A DNA stretch of 64,000 nt from Cycas panzhihuaensis (lineage: Eukaryota > Cycadophyta), in the NCBI GenBank assembly GCA_023213395.1, contig CM041465.1, forward strand, positions 60,209,741-60,273,740, read 5' to 3'. Each line of letters opens with the position of its first letter. The stretch's first letter is position 1. Below the pieces are notes generated by a model. The model saw only the letters and a list, made by a program, of their open reading frames with translations, had not been told where the DNA came from and did no database searches. The position numbers were made by a program, and so were the translations under genes. Below, one piece after another: positions 46,281 to 57,738 of this stretch.

Positions 46281-49200
46281 TTTAACTACCAACCTCGCCT
46301 TGTGTTTTTTAATGGTGTTGTCTGATCTATATTTATTTTTAAACACCCATTTATTTTGAATTACCTTTTTACAAAGTGGTAGATCAATGAGCTCCCATGT
46401 ACCGTTCTTAATAAGAGATTGGTACTATTCGTTCATAGAATTTCTCTAAGCCGCATGCTTTACAACTTCTTGGTACGTTGGGGGCTCTTCATTAAGAGTA
46501 AGGTGTAGTTTTGTCAGTTTAAGCTTAGTATATAATGATTCCTGCATCCTTGTTCTATGGGCACTTCGAGTACCAGTTTTACCCACCTCATCTGGTCGTA
46601 TGTCCTTATTGAGCTGGTAAGGTTCTCGAGATCCTCAAGTTAGGAATGAGGTCCTCATTTCCTCAACTTCTTGGTTCTCATCTTATTTATTAAAATGATT
46701 ATTTTGTGAAGAGGATGTTAATGCGCTTGAGGAAAATGATCCTTCTACCACTGTCTTACCTTTGTCAATTGACGGTGGAGAGGATGATTATTCTATAATG
46801 GCTTTGCCTTTATCAACTATATTATCTTCAAAGGATGGTGTTGGATGTGCACTCATCAGTTCAGAGTCACAACTTGTATCCTTCGAGACTCTATTGTCAG
46901 CTTTCAATATTTGGAGTAATTTATGTCTATCCCCCCTCCCAAATTTTAGAATCTGAACATCATACTTGATAACATGATTATACTGGCGTAAGGGTATTTT
47001 GGAGTCTAGTTTAAGCAATTGATCCTCTATCTTTATAAAAATGATATCTCTGGTAATAATAATTTTTCGTTGTGAAGGTATAAAGACCTTATACCCTTTT
47101 TTATCCATAAGATATCCAACAAAGATGCCTTTAAGTACCCTTGGCCACTTTTTATTAGGTGATTATCCTTCCTTTGATGGGATTACAACATTGATACAAT
47201 AAGCAGTTATCTAGATGGATTCGGTCTATAGGTAGGTAGGTATATTTTTGTATACCAACATAACCCGAGCCATGTTCATGATTGTCTTGTTCATACACTC
47301 GACAACTCTATTTTGTTGTGGGGTACTTGCTATTGTTGTTTGATGCTTGATGCCATTGTCTTGAAGGTAGCTTTCAAACTCATGTGAGGTATATTTGCTA
47401 CCATTATCAGTTCGAAGATATTTGAGTTGATAACTTGACTCTTTTTCAGTGTGGGCTTTAAACTCTTTGAATACACAGAAGGCTTCATGTTTCATGTATA
47501 AAAAAGCTACCCATACTTTTCTAGTGAAATCATCAATGAAAGAGATATAATATAACTTGCCCTTCAGTGAAGGAATGGCCATTGGTCTGCACAGATCAGA
47601 GTATACCAATTGTAATGGATGGCTTGATTTCCACTGACTTTTGGGAAAGGGTTGTCAATGAGATTTAGCAATAATATAAACTTCATATTTAAAGGGCTTA
47701 GAGGAGAACTTTGGAAGATTTGGAAGAGTGTTACAAAGATCTCTAAGTCTATCAATATGAGCATGGCCCATGCAAGCATGCCAAAGAGCTTTTGGTGATA
47801 ACGTTGGATGGGTCAAGATGGAATTAAATGTAAATTCTTCATCAGCACAAGGGTTTTGGGCACAATGGGCTTTAGAAGGTGGAGAGCCATTCAGTAGAAA
47901 GAGTTTACTAGAGAGATGTCCAATCAAGACCATTTAATTAGTTGGAGGGTGAATGACCTAAAGAGTCTAGTCATTTGTGATTACACTCAGATTAAATCCA
48001 CCAGAGACAAGTGTAGATGAGGAGAGTAGGTTTTATTTAAGATTTGATATGTATAAGACATCAAACAATGTAAAATCTCTTAAGCCTAGGAGTTTCAGGC
48101 AAATATTACCAATTCCTTTAATAGGTTATTATGATTTATTAGCCATGTGAATAACTCCTTGAACATTTGAGTCAAATGTTTGATATAGTCTGTAATTGCA
48201 CGTCATATGTTGAGTTGCTCTTGTGTCCATGATTCACTATTTATAATTCCAATAGGGCTTGGCATTGGTGAAGGGAATTCATATGTAATATATCCATATC
48301 GAGCTTTAAAGTATCTCTTTGGTTGCTTAATAGAATTTAATATTGAAGATCTCTCAATTTTTTAAAAGTATACCTGTACAAAACTTGCACCACTAAATGA
48401 TTCTTCACAAGTTTCTTCAACATTGTAAGCTCTATATTTTGGTTGGAACTTGGCCAACTTATAAGTGATAGTTCTATAATCTTTTGCTAAGTGTCCTTTA
48501 CAGTTATACCAATCACACATAATAGTTTGATTACCAGTCCTTGAAGAGGCACTAATTTGGCTTGACTGTCTTACTCTTTGTTGAGGTGGCCCTTAGCCTT
48601 GAGACTATCGAGGCTGTGACTGAGGGTTTGGTTGACCTTGTGGATGATTTCCCATATTTCATCATCTTTCTCTTGCTTAGTTATTTTCTCTGCCATGAGA
48701 GGCACCTTGATTTTTTATGTAGCAAGCTTCTTCTTCCATCTCAAAGGCTACATTTGGAAGAGATTCAGAGGCTACAAAGTTGTTATCAAAGGTCTTATCA
48801 AATTCTATGAACTTCTCGATAATTGCTTCAAAGTTGAGTGTCTTTAATATTCTACTAGATTGAAGACTTCCAAGTAAGTTTTTATAATTAGGGACATGTA
48901 GACATGATTGGATCAAGAATACTAAAGTGATACATTGGGTCTTAAAATCTTTATTACTTGTCTATTTTATTGGTCGAAGGAGATTTATTGTCTCATGAGC
49001 TCATCCCTTCTGCATTTTTAATTTGTTCATGTTTAGAACAAGATGAACAAATTTTAAATCTGACTTAGTATCAAAGTTCTTCTTGAGAACTTCAAGGACC
49101 TTCCAGGCTATATCATGTTGTTCTTCATTAATTAAGTTGTGCAATGAGTGATCAATAACCAATGGAATTCTTGCATGAATCTTTTCATCATCTATCTCCC

Positions 49201-49420
49201 ATTGTAGTTTAGCTACAACATCTATAGGAGCTATTTGGGTGGATCCACTGGAAGTAAGTGTTGTAGTTGTTTCAGTTATGATGGGTGTAGGTTACAAATG
49301 GGCTCTCTAAAGGCCGTCATACTTTGTAGTATTTTTAACTCCAGTGTGCCATAAATTCTAATTTTCTTTGCCTTTCAATATGCAGTTGGCATTCTACTTG
49401 AATTAAGATGACATGGTGAT
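46281..49420 (-). pseudogene. Copia C gag, integrase and RT start
   Basis: Minus strand from about 49.4 kb: gag with IHARIPLVIDHSLHNLINEE near 49150 and PNYKNLLGSLQSSRILKTLN near 48870; a zinc-knuckle remnant CDWYNCKGHLAKDY near 48490-48520; pre-integrase ALWHACMGHAHIDRLRDL near 47780; integrase VYSDLCRPMA (Asp, near 47600), YISFIDDFTRKVWVAFLY, YLRTDNGSKYTSHEFE (Asp, near 47400), QQNRVVECMNKTI (Glu, near 47290) and then GYKVFIPSQRKIIITRDIIF near 47060-47095. The linker and RT N-terminus reach the B insertion. The integrase block 47226-47609 is open for 127 codons with all three DDE residues. Confidence 0.9.
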
Positions 49421-51354
49421 GATGAAGAAGTAGAAGAGATGATAAAAGTATGTGCCACTGACACATGTGGCTAGTACACCTGGCACAGTAGGGATATAGA
49501 AATGAATGTTATGATGAAAAGTAAGCAATGATTAAGTATTTTTCAATAACTATAAAAATGAGCATAAGCAATGATGCACAAATGAGGCCTAATGTAGAGC
49601 TGGCAAAGAGCGGTGATATGTCATATCACTAACCTCCAACTTATGTCCAAATGTAGGTGAGGTTTCAATGCCTATGGCTTCTAGTATACGATTAAGGCCT
49701 TCACCCACGATACATACACCTACGCTTGCCGATGAAATCTAAGCCATAATGGAGCCTAAGTACTTCTAATTCACTAGTGAGAAGCTATATACCTAATCCG
49801 AAGAGTCAAATGGTACGTGCGTATCCCACGGCTATGACAGATATTTGACCAAGTTAATTTTAATCTTACATTAAGGTTTTCAGTTTTCCTAGGTGGTTAT
49901 CACGATTATTCCTGATTGGAGGTCGTAGGTATAGATAACCTGTCCCTCCACTACTATTATGGTTAAGACCATACTAAGTATAAAACTCACACCTCCCTTA
50001 GGGCCTGGACTTCAACCAAACATGGTCTATTTCAACGAAGGTGAGTGTGCATACAAGTCAAAAACTGGTGATATAAATCATACATATGAGACTCCTTTTA
50101 GGAATAATGTAAGTTATTTCTGAATAACTAAAAACTTAAATGGAAAGTTGCCAAATGTGCTTGCTTACCTTTTGTGCTTGCTTTGTTATTACTGCTACTT
50201 TTGTGATACTTTATGCTATGTGTGTAAATAAAAAAAACATACTAAATTTAGCAAGGGAACTAGATGTTACTTTGGATCTAAGGTTTCCCTTACTTTAGTA
50301 TAATGTTTCCAAATATGTTTTTAGAAATTTTAATACAAAATCCATAATGGACTAAAAATCAGATTAACTTACCACTAAAATACAGATTTTTCTAAATCTA
50401 GATGCATGTTATTTTGCCCTATTTTGTGACTTTTTAATAAAATTTATAAATAATGATAAATGGGTAATTTTTTCTAAAAATTACAAATATGAATGCCTAA
50501 ATGATAAAATTTAAATTTATGGTAGAATAAAAAAATGTTTAAAATATCATTTTTGATAGTGTAGTGAAGTCAAATTTCTGAAAAGGCATAAAAAAATTTT
50601 ACCCAAAAAAAACGCAAAAGCAAAATCCTACTAGATTCACTGTCTCAGAATCTGAACTTTAATATGTCAAAAGTTACATCTTAACATGTGCATCAACTTT
50701 TCCTTCTGTACCATCTCTAAAATCATCTAAAAAGATACTCGAAATACCCTCACAATGTCCTTTGTATGGTTGAGTAGGCAAATTCAGCATCTATGAGAAA
50801 ACTACATAGATCTCACCAACCAGTAGATAAAATTTAATGAGATTTATCTTAAAATGATTCTAAGACATAAATCTACTAGATCCCTTTAAAAAAAATTTAA
50901 ATTTTTAGCTTATGATTAAAGGATTTCATGGGGAAATGTGCCTTAAGTCACTGATCCTCAAATTTTAACCTTTTATTTTAGCCAAAACGCATTGTTGTGG
51001 GCTAAATATAAAGCTACTTTAGAAGATAAAAATGATCCTATAGTCAAGGTGACCCTATATGTCAAATTTTATTAAAATCTGAGATGATCAATTTTTTCAT
51101 AAAATTGTAGGCCTTTAATGCTTCAGGGAATGTTCTGGCAACCAAACGCCTTTCAAAACCTATATTTTCCACCTCTAAAATTATGTACACATAGAGAAAG
51201 TAGCAACATATAAAGTAATATAATTTTAAGCTCTCAATATATTAAAAATTATGAATGCACTCTCAATACTTCATATTAAAGGTGAAGAAGAGGCAAAATG
51301 ACTCCATGCAAGTGGAATGGAGTGAATAGATTCCCTTCTAACCCTGATACCACA
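49421..51354 (-). other. Copia C leader (5' UTR) with PBS at right end
   Basis: Non-coding between gag and the 5' LTR, about 1.9 kb. PBS-like TGGTATCAGGG on the minus strand at about 51343-51353. No captured gene recognised. Confidence 0.65.
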
Positions 51355-51622
51355 TGAAGGAATGATGGATCTAGGAAATAAATCACTCACATGCACACAA
51401 TAGTAATGGAGAATGAAAAAGAAATGAAACAAGATATGAGAGCAAGCTTGGAGGTGAGAATGAATATTGACTCCCTCCTTAAGATTTCATCTTTTATTAT
51501 TGAGGGTGAGCATTAGGGTTAGGATTTTCCCACCTAAAGACATAAACCCAGAATTACATCTAAATGGAAATAAAGTACATTTCATTAAGAGAATAATGCT
51601 AACAATATATCCTAAGGTCACA
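51355..51622 (-). repeat. Copia C 5' LTR (possibly truncated)
   Basis: 268 bp, TGAAGGAATGATGG...AAGGTCACA, matching 38644-38911. The outermost ~42 bp present in the 3' LTR are absent; D sequence starts directly. Confidence 0.8.
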
Positions 51623-51850
51623 TATTCACTTGATTAAAAGTTATATTTTTGAGTTTCACTTTCTCTTTGACTCAAGTAACAACCTTTTAGAATCCTCAAT
51701 AGTTCTAAAGTATCATTTAGGAAGATTTTTCTTTGAATGTGAAGGTAAAGATAGGAAAGCTTCTTTGGCTTTAATTTTAACCTTATCTTTGACTTTTACT
51801 CATATCTAGATTCTAAAAATTGGAAGGATTTTAACTCTACCACTTTATTA
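51623..51850 (-). pseudogene. Copia D integrase-RT linker remnant
   Basis: Minus strand reads KAKEAFLSLPSHSKKN and LPKWYFRTIEDSKRLL near 51650-51780, the 'P.W...T..D' linker that precedes copia RT. It continues across insertion C to the D RT at 38643. Right of about 51850 the copia homology stops, so D is truncated or diverged there. Confidence 0.6.
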
Positions 51851-54690
51851 ATGTCAAATTATAGTGATCCTAAATTGGATGTACTTTATAAAAATAAAAT
51901 AGAAACTTAAAAAAAAACTGAAATAAAGCTCCTAAAAGCCCAATGGTCAAAAGACCTCAAACAAATTAGCTCATAAAAGATGATTTATAAATGAATGATA
52001 ATTCTCTATTTATAGGTAGCAAAATTGATCACCTTTAAAAAAACTAATTTTTTAGTAATGATAAAACTAATTTCCAATAATAATAATAAGATACCTATTG
52101 AGCCTTGTTTCTCTCCTTGTTTTTAAGAAGATGTAAATGTAGCACAAATGTATTAATGGTTATTGTACATAGTAAAACAACATATTAAGGGAGGTAGTAG
52201 TTTAGGACTTGATTTAAAGATGACACATTAGACTTATGATTTTTATGTAAAGTATCTGACTATAATAGGTTTATGCCTTAGACAAAGTTGCAGACACATT
52301 ATAAGGTAGATCTCATAATTTTACAAAGTACAAAGGTGAAGAAGTATGCTTGAATTTTATTTTTAGAATTACAAGTAGAGTGTATAAAGGCTAAGCAAAC
52401 AATAAACTTCTCTACACCACAAGTGTAAAGTGCAAGTGGCAATACAAAGACAATACATTCCTTCCTCCTACATTCTCGCAAATGGACAAAATACACTACT
52501 TTATTTATCCTTTGGATTGCAAATTTATGAAATGAATTGAAGAAGGTGCAAATAAGTGATTTTAATGGTGTTTTTATATCTAGACAGATAGGTGGAGATC
52601 ATACAATAAAACTTAATAATCATAAGGATAGGTTTGGCCATTAATGAGGAATTCTTTATATTGATAACTTTTAGTGTTGTGTTGACCATAAGATTTGTTT
52701 TTATCATTCATGAGATGTCTATGAGTATATCAAGGTTATAAATGGCCTTCTTTACCATGATATCCTTGTTCCTAAGAACATGTTGATTTGATTAGAAGAT
52801 GCCCTCATTTGAGGTATAAAATTAGGTATTTGGTGAGATTGTCTAAGATGTTGCTTACTATTACTGTCAATGTAACTTCTTTATTTTGGAATGATTATTA
52901 AAATGATAGGAAATTGAGGTAGATATAGTTGCCTTTACTCCAACATTTATTATTTTAAATGCTTAAAGGCCTTATTACATATGGCTTGATAGATAATTTG
53001 CCATTGTTAAAATATATAAGGCATAATTGAAGGATGTTGAGCTTTTAAAAGATTTCGTGAGCTATAGGACCCACCAAAAGTATTTCCATGATGATTTGGC
53101 TAATAATTTTCATAAAGTCCTTTTAACATGATGTCACTTAACACTTAATCTACAAAATCCAAAGAGAATTAAGGGCACCATCTACCTCATATAAATAGTC
53201 TCTTAAAGTCCATTTGAGACATTTTTACAAACACTTAGATGTAGAATGATAGTGGGTAAACTACGAAGCTTACAAAATGTAAATCATGGGTCTAATATAA
53301 CCATCAAATCAATGTTAAACGCCTAGATTTATGGTGAGTAAGATTTTATAATTATTATTTATAAGATTTTTATATTATATTAGCAAATAAAGTGCCAACT
53401 TAGTTGTACCCTAGCAAAAAGATAATATTAACCACCTAAACCACATAATAAGAAATCTCTATCACCTATACACATCATATTTTTAATAATACCTCCACAA
53501 TTTGAATTATAATAGTTGGTAGCCATGGAAGGTGAGAAATAGAGGCAAATTGTCATTCTAATGATTGAAATATTAATTCATTGCAACACAAATCACACTG
53601 GGTTTTAGTTTTGGAGATTATATTTTCCAATTTTTGAGGCATTCAAGGCATGCATATTATGGATTTATAGTTGAAGAAAAAATCTTGGTAACTAAGTGAC
53701 TCTTATAGTTTATAGTAACCATTAAAAGATAGAACAAAAATTGTACAAAGGTTCTATGATTGAGAGCTTGCTCTACCCAGTTCAAAATTAAGGCAAAAAC
53801 ACTTCTTTTCTATCTTTCGTTGTAATTCTTACTTTCACATATGTTCTTGGCTATTTGTGGCTAAATTTTCTTGGTTTTAGCTTAAGATTATCCCTACATC
53901 TGATCATTTCATAAGATAAACCCCCATAACCAATCTGAGATTCTAGAGTGTTGTACTTAATTCATATGTTGAGCACAACAATGGCCATTATATGATTCAA
54001 TTATAAAACTCTATTTTTTTTATGAATGAGAAAAATTACATTTGGTCTACCTAATGTATTATTTTTAGCTCATTAGAAAATTCCTCTTTATAGCTTTAAG
54101 GATAGTGTTTGCTCTACCCAACCTATATTCTTATGAGTTGTGAAGGATATGGTGTGGAGGTTATAAAGGGATTGCTTATCTCTACTAGTATGCTTTTGTT
54201 GTAGTAGCACACTGTAATCCTATAAGACCTGGAATGGTGGCAATTTATAGCATTTTATTTTAATATCTTGCTCTTTATGATTATTTTATATTTTAGACTT
54301 CTTTAGAAAATATAAAAAACATAAAAACCAAAAACTATTTAAAAAATATTGAAGGCAGAGCTCTGCATTTTTATCATTCTTTGTGTATATATTATATACT
54401 AGTCTTTTATTCCTTTGGAAGCTATTGAATGGTGTGTTGAGTTGAACATTTATTAGTTAATCTTTAGTTTTTTCACTTATTTATTAAATACCTTGCAAGC
54501 TAGAACTCATTATAATATATTTTTAGGAGGGTACAAAAATATCAATCAACAAACTAGTGACCATACTAGGGAAAATAACTAAATTTTTTTCCCCAAAGTA
54601 TTATTTACTTTTTTTAACTTTTGTTGCATAGATAATTAGGACTTATAATTATTTTAAGATGGTTAAATTACTTAGTATCCAATATACCCA
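51851..54690. other. AT-rich DNA, no gene recognised
   Basis: I scanned both strands and found no convincing ORF, LTR pair, PBS or RNA gene. It may contain the gypsy 5' LTR and leader and the rest of D or M, but nothing here supports a boundary. Confidence 0.4.
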
Positions 54691-55715
54691 TTAGTTGAGG
54701 GCTTGGGGTATTAAAGAAAAATTATTTTCTTAAGAAGTTAGACCAAGGTTTGTCAATAACCTTAGTGATAATAAAGAGGAGGGCTCTTTTTTAAGTCAAG
54801 AATTAGTAAGATCAAAAGGTTTAGTACACATGGTCAATCAAGAAAATAAAAATAAAAATCAACAAACAAATATCCTTTCTTGGGTTCATAGTAACCCTTT
54901 GAACTTGTAGGGCCAATAACCTCAAATTCTAGATAAGGCCTTAGAGGCCTATCCAAAATTTAATGGTGATAGAAGCATCATAACTAAAAACATAGTGAGA
55001 AATTTTTAATAATGTGTATGACTATTGAACCAAATTTAGCTATCAAGTTGTCTATCCAATCTCTCACAAATAATATTATTGCTAGATTTCCCACATTGTT
55101 AAATGCGTTAATCACTAATTAGGATGGTTTGATGCAAAAATTCAAAGGCAAGTATGGTAGAAAAAACCTTAGCAACCCTAATAAGGGAATTATCTAATAT
55201 GAAGAAAGGTGTTAGGGAATCAACTTTAAATGACATGGACAAGTTTGAGAGAACTCTCAAGCTAATCAATGCTAGGAATAGACCTCCAACAACTATATTG
55301 ATGGAGTGGTTTCTAAATCATCTTGATTATAAAATAAGAATAATGATTGTGTTGAAACAACCTGATGACTTTTAGGCAGTAAAATCCATAGCTCTTACTT
55401 TAGAAACTATAATGAATAAGTGGGGAAAAGCTTATTTACCCTTTCAACCAAACCCTAAAAGGGAAGCTCCTTCATAACTTCCACAACCAAAACTCGGTAT
55501 ACAAGCTATAATTAGAAAGTTAAATAGTGAAGTTTTGTATTGGAAGTAGCAAGCCAAAGGCAAAGACCAACAAACCATCATAATGTTAGGAAACCAAAAG
55601 AAGAGCTTGCAAATATCTACCTTGAAGATGACTTTAATGCCATGGCAATTAATGAATAAGATATCTAATTCAAATATTTATCAGTTTACATGTATTATAA
55701 TAAAGCTTCACCATC
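54690..55715 (+). pseudogene. Ty3/gypsy gag remnant
   Basis: Pieces in order: KALEAYPKFNGDRSI near 54940, then 73 open codons (55154-55375), MVEKTLATLIRELSNMKKGV...DMDKFERTLKLIN...RPPTTILMEWFLNHLDYKIRIM, matching the retrotransposon-gag core (LATLIREL..MKK...E....F..R...L). KAYLPFQPNPKREAPS lies near 55430. The frame ends at MYYNKASPS, where the LINE is inserted, and resumes after it as NYRVLGSIMASFDN. Several stops. The protease and RNase H of the same element lie right of the LINE. Confidence 0.75.
55701..55715. repeat. LINE target-site duplication, left copy
   Basis: TAAAGCTTCACCATC, identical to 62061-62075. Confidence 0.97.
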
Positions 55716-56260
55716 AGTGCATATATCAAGAAAGCAACAGAGGGGCGAACAGCGAGGGGCGAACGGCGAGGGCGAACGACGATCAGAGAACCCCATTAGT
55801 TACAGGCGTCGATCCGCTGGTCCAGGTACTGCGGCTAGGGTTCCTCGCAGAGGGCTTCACAGACGGGGATCCCCGAATCAATCGGTTATGGCGGTAGTCA
55901 AGGCTCGTGTGGGCGATAGACGGAAATCTGAGGTGGATAGGGAAACCCCAGTTCCAGATCCAGGGAGAGGCAGAGGCGTCGATGGGGTAGCCGGGCCAGA
56001 TTCATCTAGGGTGGACAGAGGAGCCTCCGGTAGAAACCGGAGAAGGGTGAGGCTTTGCCAGAGAATATTTCTAAAGAGAAAGGAGCAAACCCAGACGTAA
56101 AGTCATCCCGGAAGGAGTTAGCCTGAGAGGGAAGGCCACTGCTTGAGCCCCTGCTCGCAGCTAGGGTTTCTGCAAGCCTGTGAGGGGCTGAACTGGAGGA
56201 AGGAGGCAAGTTCGTTTCTTGTTCTTTCCATGCTGTGTCATTTTTTCCTAATTTAATATA
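55716..56260 (+). promoter_or_regulatory. LINE 5' UTR with tandem 14-mers
   Basis: Full-length-type GC-rich 5' UTR, expected to hold the internal promoter. Near the 5' end are three tandem copies of GAGGGGCGAAC(A/G)GC-like 14-mers (55740-55780). Confidence 0.6.
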
Positions 56261-57729
56261 ATGCAATCTACTTTACAACAGTCTCAGTCCTCTTCTCTGG
56301 GGAGGACATACATAGATGCACTGAGAAATGGAAACCAAATCGAGCCAGATATTTACCTCATCAAAGTTGGTAATAGATACAAACTATCAATCCCTAAAGA
56401 GATTACAGAGCAAACTATTCAATATTGGGAGAATAGCCTGGTGGGAAGGTTTTCCGGCCCCAGGCCAAGGTTGGATATTATTCGGGAATGGGTCCAGAAC
56501 AAATGGAAAACCACGCATCTAGTTCAGATCATGGCGATGTCGAAAGGCTGTGTACTTTTTAGGTTTGCTATCCAGGAGGACCTGATTCTAATCCTGCTCA
56601 AATCTCCCTGGATGTTTGGGAGAAAGGCTATGATAGTGGAAAAGTGGAGCCCTGACTTCGATCCTGGGAGCCCAGTGATTAAACAAGCCCCGATCTGGGT
56701 GCAGATGCCTGGGCTTCCCTTGCACTTCTGGAATTCGGTGGCGGTTAAAGGGGCGGCCAGGATGATAGGGCCCCTTTTGGTAATGGATTCGGCGACTAGA
56801 CATAGATCCTGCCTTATGAATGCAAGATTCTGCGTCCTGGCTAGAATGGATAATGAGCTCCCAGAAGAGATCGAGATTGAATCTGACGGAAGGTCAATTA
56901 TTCAAAGTTTATACTATGAAGTGGAAGGTTTCAAATGTGATAAGTGTAAAAACTGGGGGCACCTCCCGTCCCGGTGCCCAGGAGTGCCCGCTAGGGAGGA
57001 GAAGCAGGTGGAAACCAAAGGGAAGGAGGGCGTAGATGCTGGAGTGATAAGGGAGGAGAGTACGGGTATAGGTCCCGTAGAGATAGGCAAGGTTGGGGCC
57101 AGCCCAGGATGTTCTGCCGCAGGTCCGTCTAGCGGTTTAGCTTTGGAGGAGGTGAAGGAACTGGATGTGGATTGACCCCCAAAGACCGCTGGGGAAAAGC
57201 TAGTTGAGGGGGCTTTTCTAGGTGATGGAGCTTCGGGGGTTCTCGGGGGGGACAAGGGAGATGCTAGGGGCCCGGTGGATGAAGGTCGCCCTGCCCCGGA
57301 AGTGGATCCTCAAGCTACGCCGCAGGCTGTCGGGAGCTCAAGGGGAGATGGTGAGCTCTCCATTACGCCAGCTCTAGCTCAGGCCATGAAGAACATTAAC
57401 TGGGACTTAGAGGATGACCTCTTAGAGCTGGAGGAAGGTTCCCGGGAGACCCCGGAGGTGGGGGGTCTAGGTTCTGATGTAGCTGTAGCTTCTTCTGGTG
57501 CTGGGGCTAGGGTCTTGGACCAGGAGAAGGGGGGAGGGATCATGAATGGGTATCCAAACCGGAGCAGAAGAAGGTTCCAGATTACGGGGTGGAGAAGAAG
57601 GTGGGCAGGCCCCCTAAGAAGATGACTAGAGATAAGGATACTCAAGCTCAGATTGATATGGGCCTTCAGAGCATGTTAAAGGAAGGGGGGGCACTTGAGG
57701 GTCCCACCCTCAAAAGTAGAAAGGTTTGA
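56261..57729 (+). pseudogene. LINE ORF1 (DUF4283 / CCHC nucleic-acid-binding protein)
   Basis: Starts MQSTLQQSQSSSLGRTYIDA. Residues 1-225 form a DUF4283-type domain (YLIKVGNRYKLSIPKE; ..GCVLFRFAIQEDLILILLKSPWMFG; APIWVQMPGLPLHFWN). A CCHC knuckle CDKCKNWGHLPSRC follows at about residue 226. One TGA at 57173-57175 interrupts an otherwise continuous frame that extends to about 57560. A shift of frame there leads to a basic tail VGRPPKKMTRDKDTQ and a TGA at 57727-57729, ten bases before the ORF2 start. The role is RNA binding and RNP formation. Length about 490 codons, normal for plant L1 ORF1. Only two lesions are visible. Confidence 0.9.
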
Positions 57730-57738
57730 GGTGGGGTC

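Larger units (their letters stand above)
38644..51622 (-). mobile_element. Copia C: decayed Ty1/copia element carrying gag-only element B
   Basis: The LTR at 38644-38953 (3', minus) and its partner at 51355-51622 (5') share 268 bp. The 5' LTR is followed on the minus strand by a PBS-like TGGTATCAGGG. A PPT AAGGGGAAGAT precedes the 3' LTR (complement of about 38954-38964). Gag, pre-integrase, integrase, RT and RNase H are all visible, split in the RT N-terminus by element B. It lies in copia D near the integrase-RT junction. No clean TSD was found, perhaps because about 42 bp at the start of the 5' LTR are missing. Confidence 0.85.

Noticed and set aside
17449-51353. TGGTATCAGAGC sequences as pieces of tRNA genes
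   Set aside because: They are primer binding sites next to LTRs; no cloverleaf could be built around any of them.
51851-54690. A hidden gene in the 2.8-kb gap
   Set aside because: Short minus-strand ORFs (52299-52496, 52525-52707) have AT-driven composition and no recognisable motif.
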